This document shows, piece by piece, positions 55,579 to 64,000 of a DNA stretch of 64,000 nucleotides. Numbering within the stretch: position 1 is the first letter of the stretch; each line of letters starts with the position of its first letter. The notes beneath the pieces are model-generated. The model searched no databases. It was not told where the DNA came from and saw nothing but the letters and a program-made list of their open reading frames with translations. The stretch is from Jannaschia maritima (GTDB lineage Bacteria > Pseudomonadota > Alphaproteobacteria > Rhodobacterales > Rhodobacteraceae), in NCBI RefSeq assembly GCF_030973515.1, contig NZ_JARGZA010000010.1:82194-146193 (forward strand). Direction: 5' to 3'. Both the position numbers and the translations under genes were made by a program.

Positions 55579-56136
55579 TCAGTTCGGCAAGAGGACGCCG
55601 TCAACGACGTGGATCACGCCATTGGACTGCATGACGTCCGCGACTGAGATCGCGTAGACGTTGCCGCTTTCGTCGTAGACCACCGGCGCGCCGTCGCGCA
55701 GGCCGACGGACAGCGCGTCGCCCGACACCGTGGTCAGGTCGGCCGTTCCGCTTCCCGCCATGCCGAGGAGATCCTCGGACGTCAGGCGGCCCGGCACGAC
55801 GTGGGCCGTCAGCACCTTCGTCAATTGATCGCGGTTCTCTTCCATCAGAAGCGTGTCGACGGTGCCGGCGGGCAGAGCCGCGAAGGCATCGTCCGTGGGC
55901 GCGAACACGGTGAACGGCCCTTCGGATTTCAGCGTATCCACGAGGCCCGCGGCCTGTACGGCGGCGACGAGCGTGGTGTGGATCGGCGAGTTCACCGCGT
56001 TGTCGACGATGTCCATGTCGGCCATCATCGCAGCCCCGCCGACCATCGGGTTCTCGGTCGCGTGCCCGTCGGCGGCGGCGCCGTGGCCGAACAGGATGAC
56101 GGTTGCGACGAGGGCGGCGGTTGATTTGAGATTCAT
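55579..56136 (-). CDS. Fasciclin (FAS1) domain protein
   Basis: 185-aa exported protein. A signal peptide (MNLKSTAALVATVILFGHGAAADGHA) is followed by one FAS1 domain with its two conserved blocks: TLKSEGPFTVFAPTDDAFAA (H1, about 73-92) and SNGVIHVVDGVLLPN (H2, at the C-terminus). A spacer with GGAAMMADMDIVDNA precedes the domain. Secreted single FAS1 proteins have adhesive or surface roles. It stands alone between proS and arfB. Confidence 0.9.
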   Translation of the reverse strand: MNLKSTAALVATVILFGHGAAADGHATENPMVGGAAMMADMDIVDNAVNSPIHTTLVAAVQAAGLVDTLKSEGPFTVFAPTDDAFAALPAGTVDTLLMEENRDQLTKVLTAHVVPGRLTSEDLLGMAGSGTADLTTVSGDALSVGLRDGAPVVYDESGNVYAISVADVMQSNGVIHVVDGVLLPN

Positions 56137-56281
56137 CGTGAGGTCCTTGCTGGGCGACGCGTCGGTGCGCCGCGATGTCCAAAGACACGAGTGGAGGGCC
56201 GCAAAGGTTTCGCGCGGCGGTCGCGACGCCCCGCCGGACGATCGTTCGCCAGACGGTCACGGTCGGGAGCCCGTGGTGGCG

Positions 56282-56701
56282 CTAGGGATCCACGCGTCCC
56301 CGCAGCTTCTTCACCTCGCCCCTCTGCTTCTTGCCCTCCAGACGCCGCCGGACGCTGCCCAGGGTGGGGCGGGTCTTGCGGCGGCGCTTGGGTTCGTGGA
56401 GCGCGGAGCGGACCAGTTCTGCCAAACGGTCGCGGGCGATGTCGCGGTTGCGGGCCTGACTGCGTTCGTCCTGGGCGAAGATCACGACGGCCCCGTCCTG
56501 CGTCCAGCGGCGGCCGGCCAAGCGTTTGAGGCGGGCCTTCTGAGGACCGGACAGATTGGGGGAGCGCGCGGCCTCGAACCGCAACTCGACGGCGGTGTTG
56601 ACCTTGTTGACGTTCTGCCCGCCGGGGCCCGAGGACCGGACGAACTGCTCCGTCATCTCCCAATCGTCCAGGGACACGCGGTCGTCGATCCGCAGGCTCA
56701 C
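56282..56701 (-). CDS. arfB: Alternative ribosome-rescue factor ArfB (peptidyl-tRNA hydrolase)
   Basis: 139-aa GGQ-domain protein that frees ribosomes stalled without a stop codon. The catalytic GGQ is at residues 27-29 (SSGPGGQNVNKVNTAV), and the C-terminus is strongly basic (KRRRKTRPTLGSVRRRLEGK), the tail that enters the empty mRNA channel. It starts with GTG at 56701, overlapping the ppx stop (GTGA), so translation is coupled to ppx. Confidence 0.93.
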   Translation of the reverse strand: MSLRIDDRVSLDDWEMTEQFVRSSGPGGQNVNKVNTAVELRFEAARSPNLSGPQKARLKRLAGRRWTQDGAVVIFAQDERSQARNRDIARDRLAELVRSALHEPKRRRKTRPTLGSVRRRLEGKKQRGEVKKLRGRVDP

Positions 56702-58236
56702 TTCGCCGTGCGGACCACCGGCTCCGCCCCCATGCTGGCGGCGAGCGACTTGAACCGCGCCTCCGCGACCTCGCCGAACAAGGCCTCCCCGTCGCCTCGG
56801 GGCAGGGTCAGCTCCAGTACCTGCTTCTTCGGATAGTGGTGCAGCGTGCCCATCAGACCTGGATCCTGGGCGCTGAACATTGCACCGAACCGCATGGCCT
56901 TCCCCACCACCTCGGCCGAGGCGATGTCCTCGGCGGACAGCAGATCCGCCAGGGGGGCGAAGGACGTGCCTTCGCGCTTGTTCTTGTAGCGGTGCAGCAG
57001 GGCCAGACCCAGGAACACCCGCTCCGAATGGGTCAGCCCGCCCAGGTTCGCGCGCGTCGCGTTGTCGAAGCACACCTCCGCGCGATAGTCCGGATGCGCG
57101 CGCCAGGACACGTCGTGCAGCAGGCAGGCCGCGCGGATCAATCGGCGTCGGCGGTCGCCGGCGCGGGCGAACAGGGGTCGTACGAACCGGTACAGCACGC
57201 GTCCGAAGCCGGGCAGGCGCGCGTCCTTGGCCTCCGCGAAGCGGCAGGATTCGATCAGGGGGTCACGCTCGCGCAGGATGTCGGGCATCTGCTCGTAGAG
57301 CAGGCCCTCGCGGATCCCATAGCTGCTGATCGCGATCTCGCGCGGCCGAAGGGTCGCCGCGACGCGGCTCAGCACCTCCGCGGCGAGGGGGACCAGCGAC
57401 ATCCGCGCCTGCGAGGTCGAGGTCCGCTTCCCCAACTCCGCCAGATCCTGCGTGGGGATGTAGTCCAGGGTCGTGCGCAGGTCGCGGGCGGTCATCGTGT
57501 ATTCGTGAAGGACGTGCAGCGGATAGGCGCGCCGCTCCATGTCGATGCGCGCGATGGCCCGCCACGATCCCCCGACGAGGTACAGCCGTTCGCAGCGCGA
57601 CGTCCCCAGCGTGTCCAGCATGGTGGCCAGGCCGGAATCTATCTCGGTCCGCCGCTTAGCCTTGCCCTTGATGCCGTCCAGCTTCAACGGGCCCAGCTTG
57701 CCCGACACGGCCCCGCCAACGGCTCCCCCGTCCAGGACGGCCAGTTCCATGCTGGACCCGCCGATGTCGCACATGATGCCGGACGCCTCCGGCCATCCCA
57801 ACAGGACCCCCTGCCCAGACAGCCGCGCCTCCTCCGCGCCGTCGATCACGTGCAGGGTCAGGCCCGTCCGCGCCTCCACCTCGGCCCGGAAGGCGGGCCC
57901 GTCCTCGGCCTCCCGCACCGCGGCGGTGGCCACCGCGGTCAGCGAGTTGGCCTCCATGCCGCGTGCCAGGATGGCGAAGCGTTCCAGCGCGGCCAGCGCG
58001 CGGACCCTGCCCTTCGGGTTCAGCAGCCCCGTCTCCGCCAGACCCGCGCCCAATCCGCAGAGGATCTTCTCGTTGAAGAAATAGGCCGGCGACCGGGCGG
58101 CCCCGTCGAAGACGACCAGCCGGACCGAGTTCGATCCGACGTCGATCACCCCCACCCGCCGCAGGTCCCGCGCCTCCGGCCCGTCGAACAGGGGCTTGCC
58201 GAAGGGGCCGTATCCTTCGGGATCGTCGTCGACCAT
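56698..58236 (-). CDS. ppx: Exopolyphosphatase (Ppx/GppA family)
   Basis: 512-aa phosphatase of the actin-like ATPase fold that removes terminal phosphates from polyphosphate or pppGpp. N-terminal phosphate loop GVIDVGSNSVRLVVFDG (about 28-44), CDIGGSSMELAVL near 157 and an HD-type C-terminal domain (LLHDVSWRAHPDY about 392-404) match the long Ppx form. The ATG at 58236 has a GGGGGAAGG ribosome-binding site. It lies in the same neighbourhood and strand as ppk, with a lipoprotein gene on the other strand in between. Confidence 0.92.
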   Translation of the reverse strand: MVDDDPEGYGPFGKPLFDGPEARDLRRVGVIDVGSNSVRLVVFDGAARSPAYFFNEKILCGLGAGLAETGLLNPKGRVRALAALERFAILARGMEANSLTAVATAAVREAEDGPAFRAEVEARTGLTLHVIDGAEEARLSGQGVLLGWPEASGIMCDIGGSSMELAVLDGGAVGGAVSGKLGPLKLDGIKGKAKRRTEIDSGLATMLDTLGTSRCERLYLVGGSWRAIARIDMERRAYPLHVLHEYTMTARDLRTTLDYIPTQDLAELGKRTSTSQARMSLVPLAAEVLSRVAATLRPREIAISSYGIREGLLYEQMPDILRERDPLIESCRFAEAKDARLPGFGRVLYRFVRPLFARAGDRRRRLIRAACLLHDVSWRAHPDYRAEVCFDNATRANLGGLTHSERVFLGLALLHRYKNKREGTSFAPLADLLSAEDIASAEVVGKAMRFGAMFSAQDPGLMGTLHHYPKKQVLELTLPRGDGEALFGEVAEARFKSLAASMGAEPVVRTAK

Positions 58237-58393
58237 CGTGCCTTCCCCCGGGCATGGTGCGCTTCGGCGGACAGGTGGCACGGGGGCGGCGATCTGGTCA
58301 ATCGGCGGTTCGGGAGGGGCGGTTGGACGGAACGCCGTGCTGCGCTAGCCTTCCCGGAACGCCACCGACGAACCACCGCAGGGAACACCCGAC

Positions 58394-58702
58394 ATGATCC
58401 GCTTCGCCATCACGCTCGCCGCCGCCGCAACTCTCGTCGCGACCACGGGTTGCACCACCCGGCAGGTCGTCGAGAACACCGGCGACGCCGCCCTCGGCGT
58501 GACGAAGATCGCCGTGCGGGGTGCGGCCGGCGCGGTCCGGCTGGCCGGACGCGGCACGGTGGCGGGCGTCCGTCGCCTGACCGAGGCGAGGGGCGACCTC
58601 GCCGCCGGTACGGAGGTGTGCTTCGACGGCGACGGCGAGGTGATCGGCGTCGTGCAGGTCATCGACGGCGACCGCACCTGCGTCCTGCTGAACAACGCAT
58701 GA
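58394..58702 (+). CDS. Small lipoprotein
   Basis: 102-aa protein with a lipoprotein signal peptide and lipobox (ATLVATTGC, Cys near residue 20). The mature part is Ala/Gly/Val rich with a basic stretch and a C-terminal VCFDGDGEVIGVVQVIDGDR segment. No known family recognised. It is on the plus strand between ppx and ppk, divergent from ppx, and its 3' end faces the ppk stop. Confidence 0.78.
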   Translation: MIRFAITLAAAATLVATTGCTTRQVVENTGDAALGVTKIAVRGAAGAVRLAGRGTVAGVRRLTEARGDLAAGTEVCFDGDGEVIGVVQVIDGDRTCVLLNNA

Positions 58703-58739
58703 GGGTCCGGAACGCGCCCCGTCCCCGGGGCCACGCCGG

Positions 58740-60935
58740 TCACCCCACCGAATGCGTCAGGGTCGGCGCATCCCCCGCCCCGGCGCTGCCGCGGCCCGAC
58801 AGGGACGGGTTCTCCATGAAGAAGCGATGGCAGCTGAACGGGTTGTCCAAGTCCGCGACGTCGGCACGGACCCATTCTCCGCAGGGCTGCAATACCCAGG
58901 ACTGAGCCAGATCCGCCATGTTGGCGGCCATGATCTGGTCCACGATCTGCGCCTTGACCGTGGGATTGACGCATTCGACCAGCGTTTCCACCCGGCGGTT
59001 CAGGTTGCGGCCCATCCAGTCCGCGCTGCTGATATAGACGCGGGCCTTCTTCGATGGCAGGCCGCCGCCGTTGCCGAAGCACACGATGCGGCTGTGCTCC
59101 AGGAAGCGGCCGACGATCGACTTGACCCGGATGTTGGGGGACAAGCCTTCCACCCCCGGGCGCAGCCCGCAGATGCCGCGCACCACCAGATCCACCCGGA
59201 CCCCCGCCCGCCCGGCGACATAGAGCGCGTCGATCACGTCTGGTTCGATCAGGCTGTTCATCTTCGCCCAGATCACGCCGGGACGGCCCGCCCGGACGTG
59301 ATCGACCTCCGCCGCGATGGACCGCAACAGGTGGTCCTTCAGCGATGACGGCGAGATCGACAGGTTCTCCAAACCGTCGGGGGGCGCATAGCCGGAGACG
59401 TAGTTGAACACCTTCGTCGCGTCCCGCCCCAGCGCGGGGGCACAGGTGAACAACGACAGGTCCGTGTAGATCCGGGCGGTGATCGGATGGTAGTTGCCCG
59501 TCCCGAAGTGGGAATACGTGACCAGCCGTCCGCCTTCGCGCCGGACCACGGTGCTGATCTTCGCGTGCGTCTTGTACTGCGTGAACCCATAGACGACATG
59601 CGCTCCCGCCCGTTCCAGGCGGCGCGACTGCCGGATGTTCGCCGCCTCGTCGAAGCGGGCCTTCAGTTCCACGAGGGCGGTGACGGTCTTGCCCGCCTCG
59701 GCCGCGGCACACAGGGACGCCACGATCGGGCTGTCGCGCGACGTGCGGTAGAGCGTCTGCTTGATCGCCACCACGTCCGGGTCGATCGCCGCCTGCGCAA
59801 GGAAGCGGTTGACCATGTCGAACGTCTCGTAGGGGTGGTGAAGCAGCATGTCCTTCGAGCGGATGGCCGCGAACATGTCCCCATCGTGGTCCAGCACGCG
59901 TTCGGGCACACGCGGCGTGAAGGACGGCCACAGCAGATGGGGGAAGTCGTCGAGCACCAGCTCCTTGAGGTTGGCCAGCCCGATCATGCCGTCCACCTGC
60001 ACCACCTCGGCGTCGGTGATCCCGATTTCCTCCAACACCTCGTCCAGCAGGGCGTCCGGCGCGTTCGCGGTGACCTTCAGGCGAACGATCTCGCCGCGGC
60101 GACGGCGCTTCAGCGCGGTCTCGAACTCGCGGACCAGGTCCTCGGCCTCCTCCTCGACCTCCAGGTCGCTGTCGCGAAGGACGCGGAAGGCGAGGTGTCC
60201 GGCGAGGTCGTAGCCCGCGAAGAGGCGGCCGATCTGCAGCAGGAGTAGGGATTCGAGCGGAAGGAAGCGCACGGTGCCGTCGCCCGCGTCGGGCAGGCGG
60301 ATGAAGCGATCGATCTGCGCGGGGATCGGAAGCAGGGCACGCAGGACACGGCCGTCGGCGCGTCGGCGAAGCTCCACCGCGAGGGCGAACCCCTCGTTCG
60401 GAATGAAGGGGAACGGATGCGCGGGGTCGATGGCCAGGGGGGACAGGATGGGGAAGACGGCGCGCAGGAAATGGTCCGCCATGGCCGCGCGGTCGTCGGA
60501 GGACAGGTCCTCCGGCGACAGGATGCGGATGCCCGCATCGTGCATCTGCCGGCACAGCGTCTTCCAAACTTCCTGCTGCGACTCCAACAACTTGCGGGCA
60601 TCGCCGTCGATCAGCACCAGCTGCTCGGCCGGGCTGCGGCCGTCGGCGGCGGGGGTGGTGTTGCCGGCGCGGGCGAGTTCGCGGAGGCCGGCGACGCGGA
60701 CGGTGGTGAACTCGTCCAGGTTGGCGGCCGAGATCGACAGGAAGCGCAGGCGTTCGAGCAGGGGGACGCGGGGGTTCGACGCCTCCTCGAGCACGCGCCA
60801 GTTGAACGCGAGCCAGGACAGCTCGCGGTTGAAAAACCGTTCAGGACCAAGTGGATCCAGGTCGTCCAGGGCCACGGGGTCCGGCACGGGGGCGTGCAGG
60901 AAATCGGCGGGGCTGGGGGGCGACTCGTCGAGCAT
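58740..60935 (-). CDS. ppk: Polyphosphate kinase 1
   Basis: 731-aa enzyme that makes polyphosphate from ATP. N-terminal domain [20 protein letters not shown] (about 33-52), the PLD-like catalytic halves with the phosphohistidine in [10 protein letters not shown] (about 445) and the second-half histidine in [12 protein letters not shown] near 468, and the C-terminal [20 protein letters not shown] tail. The ATG at 60935 gives the standard N-terminus. The phased repeat array copy C lies 85-145 bp upstream, in its promoter region. Phosphate-starvation control is common for ppk and fits this placement. Confidence 0.94.
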   Translation of the reverse strand: MLDESPPSPADFLHAPVPDPVALDDLDPLGPERFFNRELSWLAFNWRVLEEASNPRVPLLERLRFLSISAANLDEFTTVRVAGLRELARAGNTTPAADGRSPAEQLVLIDGDARKLLESQQEVWKTLCRQMHDAGIRILSPEDLSSDDRAAMADHFLRAVFPILSPLAIDPAHPFPFIPNEGFALAVELRRRADGRVLRALLPIPAQIDRFIRLPDAGDGTVRFLPLESLLLLQIGRLFAGYDLAGHLAFRVLRDSDLEVEEEAEDLVREFETALKRRRRGEIVRLKVTANAPDALLDEVLEEIGITDAEVVQVDGMIGLANLKELVLDDFPHLLWPSFTPRVPERVLDHDGDMFAAIRSKDMLLHHPYETFDMVNRFLAQAAIDPDVVAIKQTLYRTSRDSPIVASLCAAAEAGKTVTALVELKARFDEAANIRQSRRLERAGAHVVYGFTQYKTHAKISTVVRREGGRLVTYSHFGTGNYHPITARIYTDLSLFTCAPALGRDATKVFNYVSGYAPPDGLENLSISPSSLKDHLLRSIAAEVDHVRAGRPGVIWAKMNSLIEPDVIDALYVAGRAGVRVDLVVRGICGLRPGVEGLSPNIRVKSIVGRFLEHSRIVCFGNGGGLPSKKARVYISSADWMGRNLNRRVETLVECVNPTVKAQIVDQIMAANMADLAQSWVLQPCGEWVRADVADLDNPFSCHRFFMENPSLSGRGSAGAGDAPTLTHSVG

Positions 60936-61019
60936 GCGCGGCGCGTATCCGAATGGTATGACGGCAGTGTCACAACCTATGCATCGCGGCGCGAACTTCC
61001 AGACGGGCGCCGGCCCCCT

Positions 61020-61080
61020 GTCTGCACGGCGTCTGCTCCGCGTCTGCGGAACGTCTGCTCCGCATCCGACGGGACCGCGA
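61020..61080. repeat. 11-bp-phased GTCTGC array, copy C, upstream of ppk
   Basis: GTCTGC occurs at 61020, 61031, 61042 and 61053, with degenerate ATCCGA at 61064 and CCGCGA at 61075, all in 11-bp phase. The 18-mer CGTCTGCGGAACGTCTGC at 61041-61058 is identical to copy B. It lies in the 169-bp gap between hdaA and ppk, in a position suited to controlling ppk. Confidence 0.85.
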
Positions 61081-61104
61081 CGCGGGCGCGGCGGCGGGAT
61101 CGGC

Positions 61105-61764
61105 CTAGTCGTCGCCCAGGACGTCCCGGGCCAGGGTCTCGTTGACGGGCTGGCCACGCTCCAACCCGGCGGCATCCAGCCGGGCTACGACGTCGATGGC
61201 GGCACGGTGGGTCCGCTCCATCCGGCGCAGCAACCAGCCGACCAGCGCGGGACGGATCGCGACCTGGCGGTCGGCGAAGAGCTTGACGAGCAGCATCGAC
61301 AGCATCGCGTCGTCCGGCGCCTCGATCACGGCGGGCGTGAGCGACGCCAGGCGGCTGCGCAGGTCGGGCAGCGCCACGTCCCAGTCGGCGGGGGCCGCGC
61401 GGCCCGTCAGCAGCAGCGGCCGGCCCGTGCGCGCCATCGCGTTCCACAGGTGGAACAGCGCCGTCTCGTCCACGCCGCGATCCGCGTCCTCGACCGCCAG
61501 GGGCCCGGTGGCCAGATCGGGGGCGTCCGACGCCCGCAGGGCGCGGGCGGGCAGGATGCGGGCGCCGGCCCCATCGGCCCAGATGGCCGCGAGGTGCGAC
61601 TTGCCCGACCCCTGCGGTCCCACCAGGGCCAGGCGGGCGTCCGCCCAGGACGACCAGCCGTCCATCAAGGCGACCGCCCGCGCGTTGGAGGCGGTGACCA
61701 TGTAGTCCTCCCGCCCCCTCGCATCGCGGCGGGGCTGGGGAAAGGCCAGCTGCCGCGCGTTCAT
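61105..61764 (-). CDS. DnaA-related regulatory ATPase (HdaA-like)
   Basis: 219-aa AAA+ protein resembling DnaA without its DNA-binding domain. The start [18 protein letters not shown] contains the clamp-binding-type segment QLAFPQP; Walker A is GPQGSGKSH (49-57); further helices ([16 protein letters not shown]) match the Hda/HdaA type. HdaA helps convert DnaA-ATP to the inactive ADP form at the sliding clamp after initiation. Its ATG overlaps the stop of the AI-2E transporter gene. Confidence 0.85.
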   Translation of the reverse strand: MNARQLAFPQPRRDARGREDYMVTASNARAVALMDGWSSWADARLALVGPQGSGKSHLAAIWADGAGARILPARALRASDAPDLATGPLAVEDADRGVDETALFHLWNAMARTGRPLLLTGRAAPADWDVALPDLRSRLASLTPAVIEAPDDAMLSMLLVKLFADRQVAIRPALVGWLLRRMERTHRAAIDVVARLDAAGLERGQPVNETLARDVLGDD

Positions 61765-62873
61765 TCGGCGGCGTCGCGTGGCCGGGGGGGCGGACGCGGC
61801 GTGGGATCGGCCCCCTGGTACAGTTGGCTGTCCTTGTATTCGGCCACGAGGAAGCGGGCGACGACGCCCAGCGCGGCGGCGACGGGCACCGCGATGAGCA
61901 TGCCGACGAACCCGTAGATCGCCCCGAAGGCCGACAGGGCCAGCAAGAGCCAGACGGGGTGCAGGCCCACGGAACTGCCGACCAGCTTCGGGGTCAGGAT
62001 GTTGCCTTCGATGAACTGACCGGACACGAAGATGCCAGCGACGAGCGCGATGGACGTCCAGTCGGTGCCCCCGCCCGAATCGCCCCAGAACTGGAACAGC
62101 GCCAGGCCGATGGCGAGCGCGCCGCCGACGATGGCGCCGACATAGGGGATGAACGTCACCAGCCCCGCGATCGCGCCGACGACCAGGCCGAACTGAAGCC
62201 CGACCAGCATCAGCCCGAGGGAGTAGTACGTCCCCAGGATCAGGCAGACGGTCAGCTGCCCGCGCACGAAGGAGGCCAGCGTGTCGTCGATCTGCCGGGC
62301 GAGGCGACGGATCGTGCCGACGTGGTCGCGGGGCAGCAGGTCGTCGATCCGCGCGATCAGGTTGTCCCAGTCCAGAAGCAGGTAGAAGGCGACGACGGGC
62401 ACGACGACGATGAAGACCAGCGCGTTGACCACGCCGAACACGCCCGCGAGGATCTGCTGAACGAGCGCGCCGCCGCGTTCGCGCACCAGCGCGCCCGCGT
62501 CGTCGAGGCCGTTGCGCAGCATGCTCCCCTCCTCCAGCAGGTCGGGAAAGCGGACCTCCAACCAGTCGCGCAGCGCGTCGAGGTATCCGGGCGCGGCCTG
62601 GATCAGCGCCGTGCCCTCGCGCACCAGGGTGGGGATGACCAGCAGGACCAGCGCGACCAGGATCAGGACCGCGGCCAGGGTTATGACGGTCGTGGCCGCG
62701 GCGCGCGGCAGTCCCACCGCCTCCAACCGATCGGCCAGCGGGTCCAAGATGTAGGCGATGGCCCCCGCCACGACGAAGGGCAGCAGGACGGGGCCGAGAT
62801 ACCACAGCACGATCAGGAAGACCGCCGCGGCGATGCCCCAATAGATCGTCTGCTGGCGGACGGGCAGTGCCAT
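61761..62873 (-). CDS. AI-2E family transporter
   Basis: 370-aa polytopic protein of the AI-2E (PerM) family with about eight hydrophobic helices. Typical parts are GPVLLPFVVAGAIAYILDPL near residues 27-46, the amphipathic domain with LLPRDHVGTIRRLARQID, GLVTFIPYVGAIVGG near 240, and GNILTPKLVGSSVGLHPVW near 300. The cytoplasmic tail is Pro-rich. Substrate unassigned; family members move ions or signalling molecules. Its stop overlaps the hdaA start by 4 bp. Confidence 0.9.
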   Translation of the reverse strand: MALPVRQQTIYWGIAAAVFLIVLWYLGPVLLPFVVAGAIAYILDPLADRLEAVGLPRAAATTVITLAAVLILVALVLLVIPTLVREGTALIQAAPGYLDALRDWLEVRFPDLLEEGSMLRNGLDDAGALVRERGGALVQQILAGVFGVVNALVFIVVVPVVAFYLLLDWDNLIARIDDLLPRDHVGTIRRLARQIDDTLASFVRGQLTVCLILGTYYSLGLMLVGLQFGLVVGAIAGLVTFIPYVGAIVGGALAIGLALFQFWGDSGGGTDWTSIALVAGIFVSGQFIEGNILTPKLVGSSVGLHPVWLLLALSAFGAIYGFVGMLIAVPVAAALGVVARFLVAEYKDSQLYQGADPTPRPPPRPRDAAE

Positions 62874-62947
62874 CGGGCGGCTCTCCGGCGGTTGGACGCG
62901 CCCGTGATGCCCCGCGCGGGGGTGCGGGGGCAAGGCGGGATGCGGCG

Positions 62948-64000
62948 TCAGGCCGCCGCCCGCTCCAGCGCCGGGTACCGCGCGCCCAGGCTGACGCCGC
63001 GTACCGCGAACGACACCATCAGGGCGGCCCATAGGCCATGGTTGCCCAGGGGCGGCACGAGGATCAGAAGGGCCGCGGCATAGACCGCCAGCGACAGCAG
63101 CATCATGTTGCGCATGTCCCGCGACCGCGTCGCGCCTATGAAGATGCCGTCCAGCATCCAGGCATAGACGCCGATCAGGGGGGCGGCGACCATCCAGGGC
63201 AGGAAGTCGCGGGCGGTTCGGCGCACATCCGGGTCGGTGGCCATCAGGTCGACGATCGCGGGGCCGCCCAGTGCGAAGGCGAGTGCCAGCGCGGCGGTGA
63301 GCGCGACGCTCCACCCGCCGGTCAGCAGGACCGACCGGCGCAGGCGGGGCAGGTCGCGCGCGCCGTAGTACCGTCCGACGAGCGCTTCGACCGCGAAGGC
63401 GAAGCCGTCCATCGCATAGGACGTGACGTAGAGGAATTGCAGCAGGACCTGGTTCGCCGCCAGCGCCACGTCCCCGAACGCCCCGCCATAAAGCAGGAAC
63501 GACGTGAAGATCGCCTGGATGGCGACCGATCGGATCATGATGTCGGTGTTGACCGTGGCCATGTTGCGCAGGCGGGCCGGGTCGAGGACGCGCGCACGGG
63601 CGCGCCAGGCGGGGTTGGCAAAGGCGTCCCGGCACAGCCAGAGTCCCAGCGCCGCGCCACCCCATTCGGCGGCGAAGGTGGCCCAGGCGACGCCCGGCAC
63701 GCCCAGACCAAGCCCCAGGACGAACGCGACGCTGAGCGCGATGTTCGCCCCGTTCATCGCCAGCTGGATCACCAGCACAGCCGCGCTACGTTCCTGCGCG
63801 ATCAGCCAGCCGGTCAGACCATAGACCGCGATCGCGGCAGGCGCGGACCAGATGCGGATGGCGAGGTAGTCGCGGGCGAGCGCTTCGACCGTGGGGCTGG
63901 CGGGGGCCAGGGCGAAGGCCGCCGCGAAGACCAGCGGCTGCAGGAGGATCAGCACGGCCCCCGCCCCGCCCGCGATCAGCAGGGCGCGTGTCAGGAGTGC
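62948..64000 (-). CDS. MATE family efflux protein (DinF-like), N-terminus cut by window end
   Basis: The visible 350 residues cover at least nine hydrophobic helices. MATE marks include WSAPAAIAVYGLTGWLIAQE, VNTDIMIRSVAIQAIFTSFL (about two-thirds along) and YAMDGFAFAVEALVGRYYGA, the DinF-subfamily pattern. The frame stays open to the window end, so the start lies outside. It exports drugs or metabolites using a cation gradient. A 74-bp gap separates it from the downstream AI-2E gene on the same strand. Confidence 0.9.
   Translation of the reverse strand, partial: ALLTRALLIAGGAGAVLILLQPLVFAAAFALAPASPTVEALARDYLAIRIWSAPAAIAVYGLTGWLIAQERSAAVLVIQLAMNGANIALSVAFVLGLGLGVPGVAWATFAAEWGGAALGLWLCRDAFANPAWRARARVLDPARLRNMATVNTDIMIRSVAIQAIFTSFLLYGGAFGDVALAANQVLLQFLYVTSYAMDGFAFAVEALVGRYYGARDLPRLRRSVLLTGGWSVALTAALALAFALGGPAIVDLMATDPDVRRTARDFLPWMVAAPLIGVYAWMLDGIFIGATRSRDMRNMMLLSLAVYAAALLILVPPLGNHGLWAALMVSFAVRGVSLGARYPALERAAA

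Overview
The window is high-GC DNA with gene order and families typical of Rhodobacterales (Alphaproteobacteria). Supporting signs are a split urease cluster, a SUV3-like helicase / S4 protein / 7Fe ferredoxin / CarD block, a DUF2927 lipoprotein, TRAP and Tat-dependent ABC uptake systems, the short form of prolyl-tRNA synthetase, a DnaA-related HdaA-like protein and a VPLPA-CTERM protein. The genus cannot be fixed from sequence alone. No tRNA, rRNA, insertion sequence, phage gene or CRISPR array was seen.

Layout. 1-3.3 kb: urease operon on the minus strand (ureD, ureA, small membrane ORF, ureB, small ORF, Tat-exported cyclase, start of ureC). 3.3-14.3 kb: housekeeping genes, mostly plus strand (pyrC, dnaB, alr, radA, cvpA, purF, DUF2927 lipoprotein), plus an outer-membrane barrel protein. 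14.3-19.6 kb: 53-aa membrane protein and VWA protein, DUF502, PfkB kinase, M48 protease, DUF421 protein, SCO protein. 19.7-25.4 kb: a TRAP transporter operon with a lactonase-like hydrolase, a small monooxygenase and an oxidoreductase. 25.4-32.5 kb: rpe, 5-formyl-THF cyclo-ligase, VOC and zincin proteins, CarD, ferredoxin, S4 protein and the SUV3-like helicase. 32.7-48.3 kb: a large catabolic region. 48.6-64 kb: TPR, SCP2 and hydrolase genes, lolDC, VPLPA-CTERM, proS, fasciclin, arfB, ppx, lipoprotein, ppk, hdaA, an AI-2E transporter and a MATE exporter cut by the window end.

The most distinctive unit is the catabolic region. A roughly 12-kb run of thirteen minus-strand genes, mostly with overlapping stop and start codons, encodes a sugar-type ABC importer, three short-chain dehydrogenases, a cupin, a split transketolase, a DUF4432 epimerase-like protein and an M24 peptidase-like protein. 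A BKACE (beta-keto acid cleavage) gene is divergent from it, an FCD-type GntR regulator faces that gene, and a separate Gfo/Idh/MocA oxidoreductase lies at the far end. A shared operator-like sequence built on TTTGATCA lies upstream of the regulator, between the BKACE gene and the ABC operon, and upstream of the oxidoreductase. This suggests one regulon for an uncharacterised polyhydroxylated carbon source. The two ABC ATPases carry complementary degenerate motifs, predicting an importer with one consensus and one degenerate ATP site.

A second, non-coding signal is a dispersed element of 11-bp-phased GTCTGC repeats ending in CGCGA. It occurs in three intergenic regions (about 15.85, 28.74 and 61.02 kb), two of them upstream of fdxA and ppk. 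Its strict 11-bp phasing resembles tandem sites bound by OmpR/PhoB-family regulators, but the regulator is unknown.
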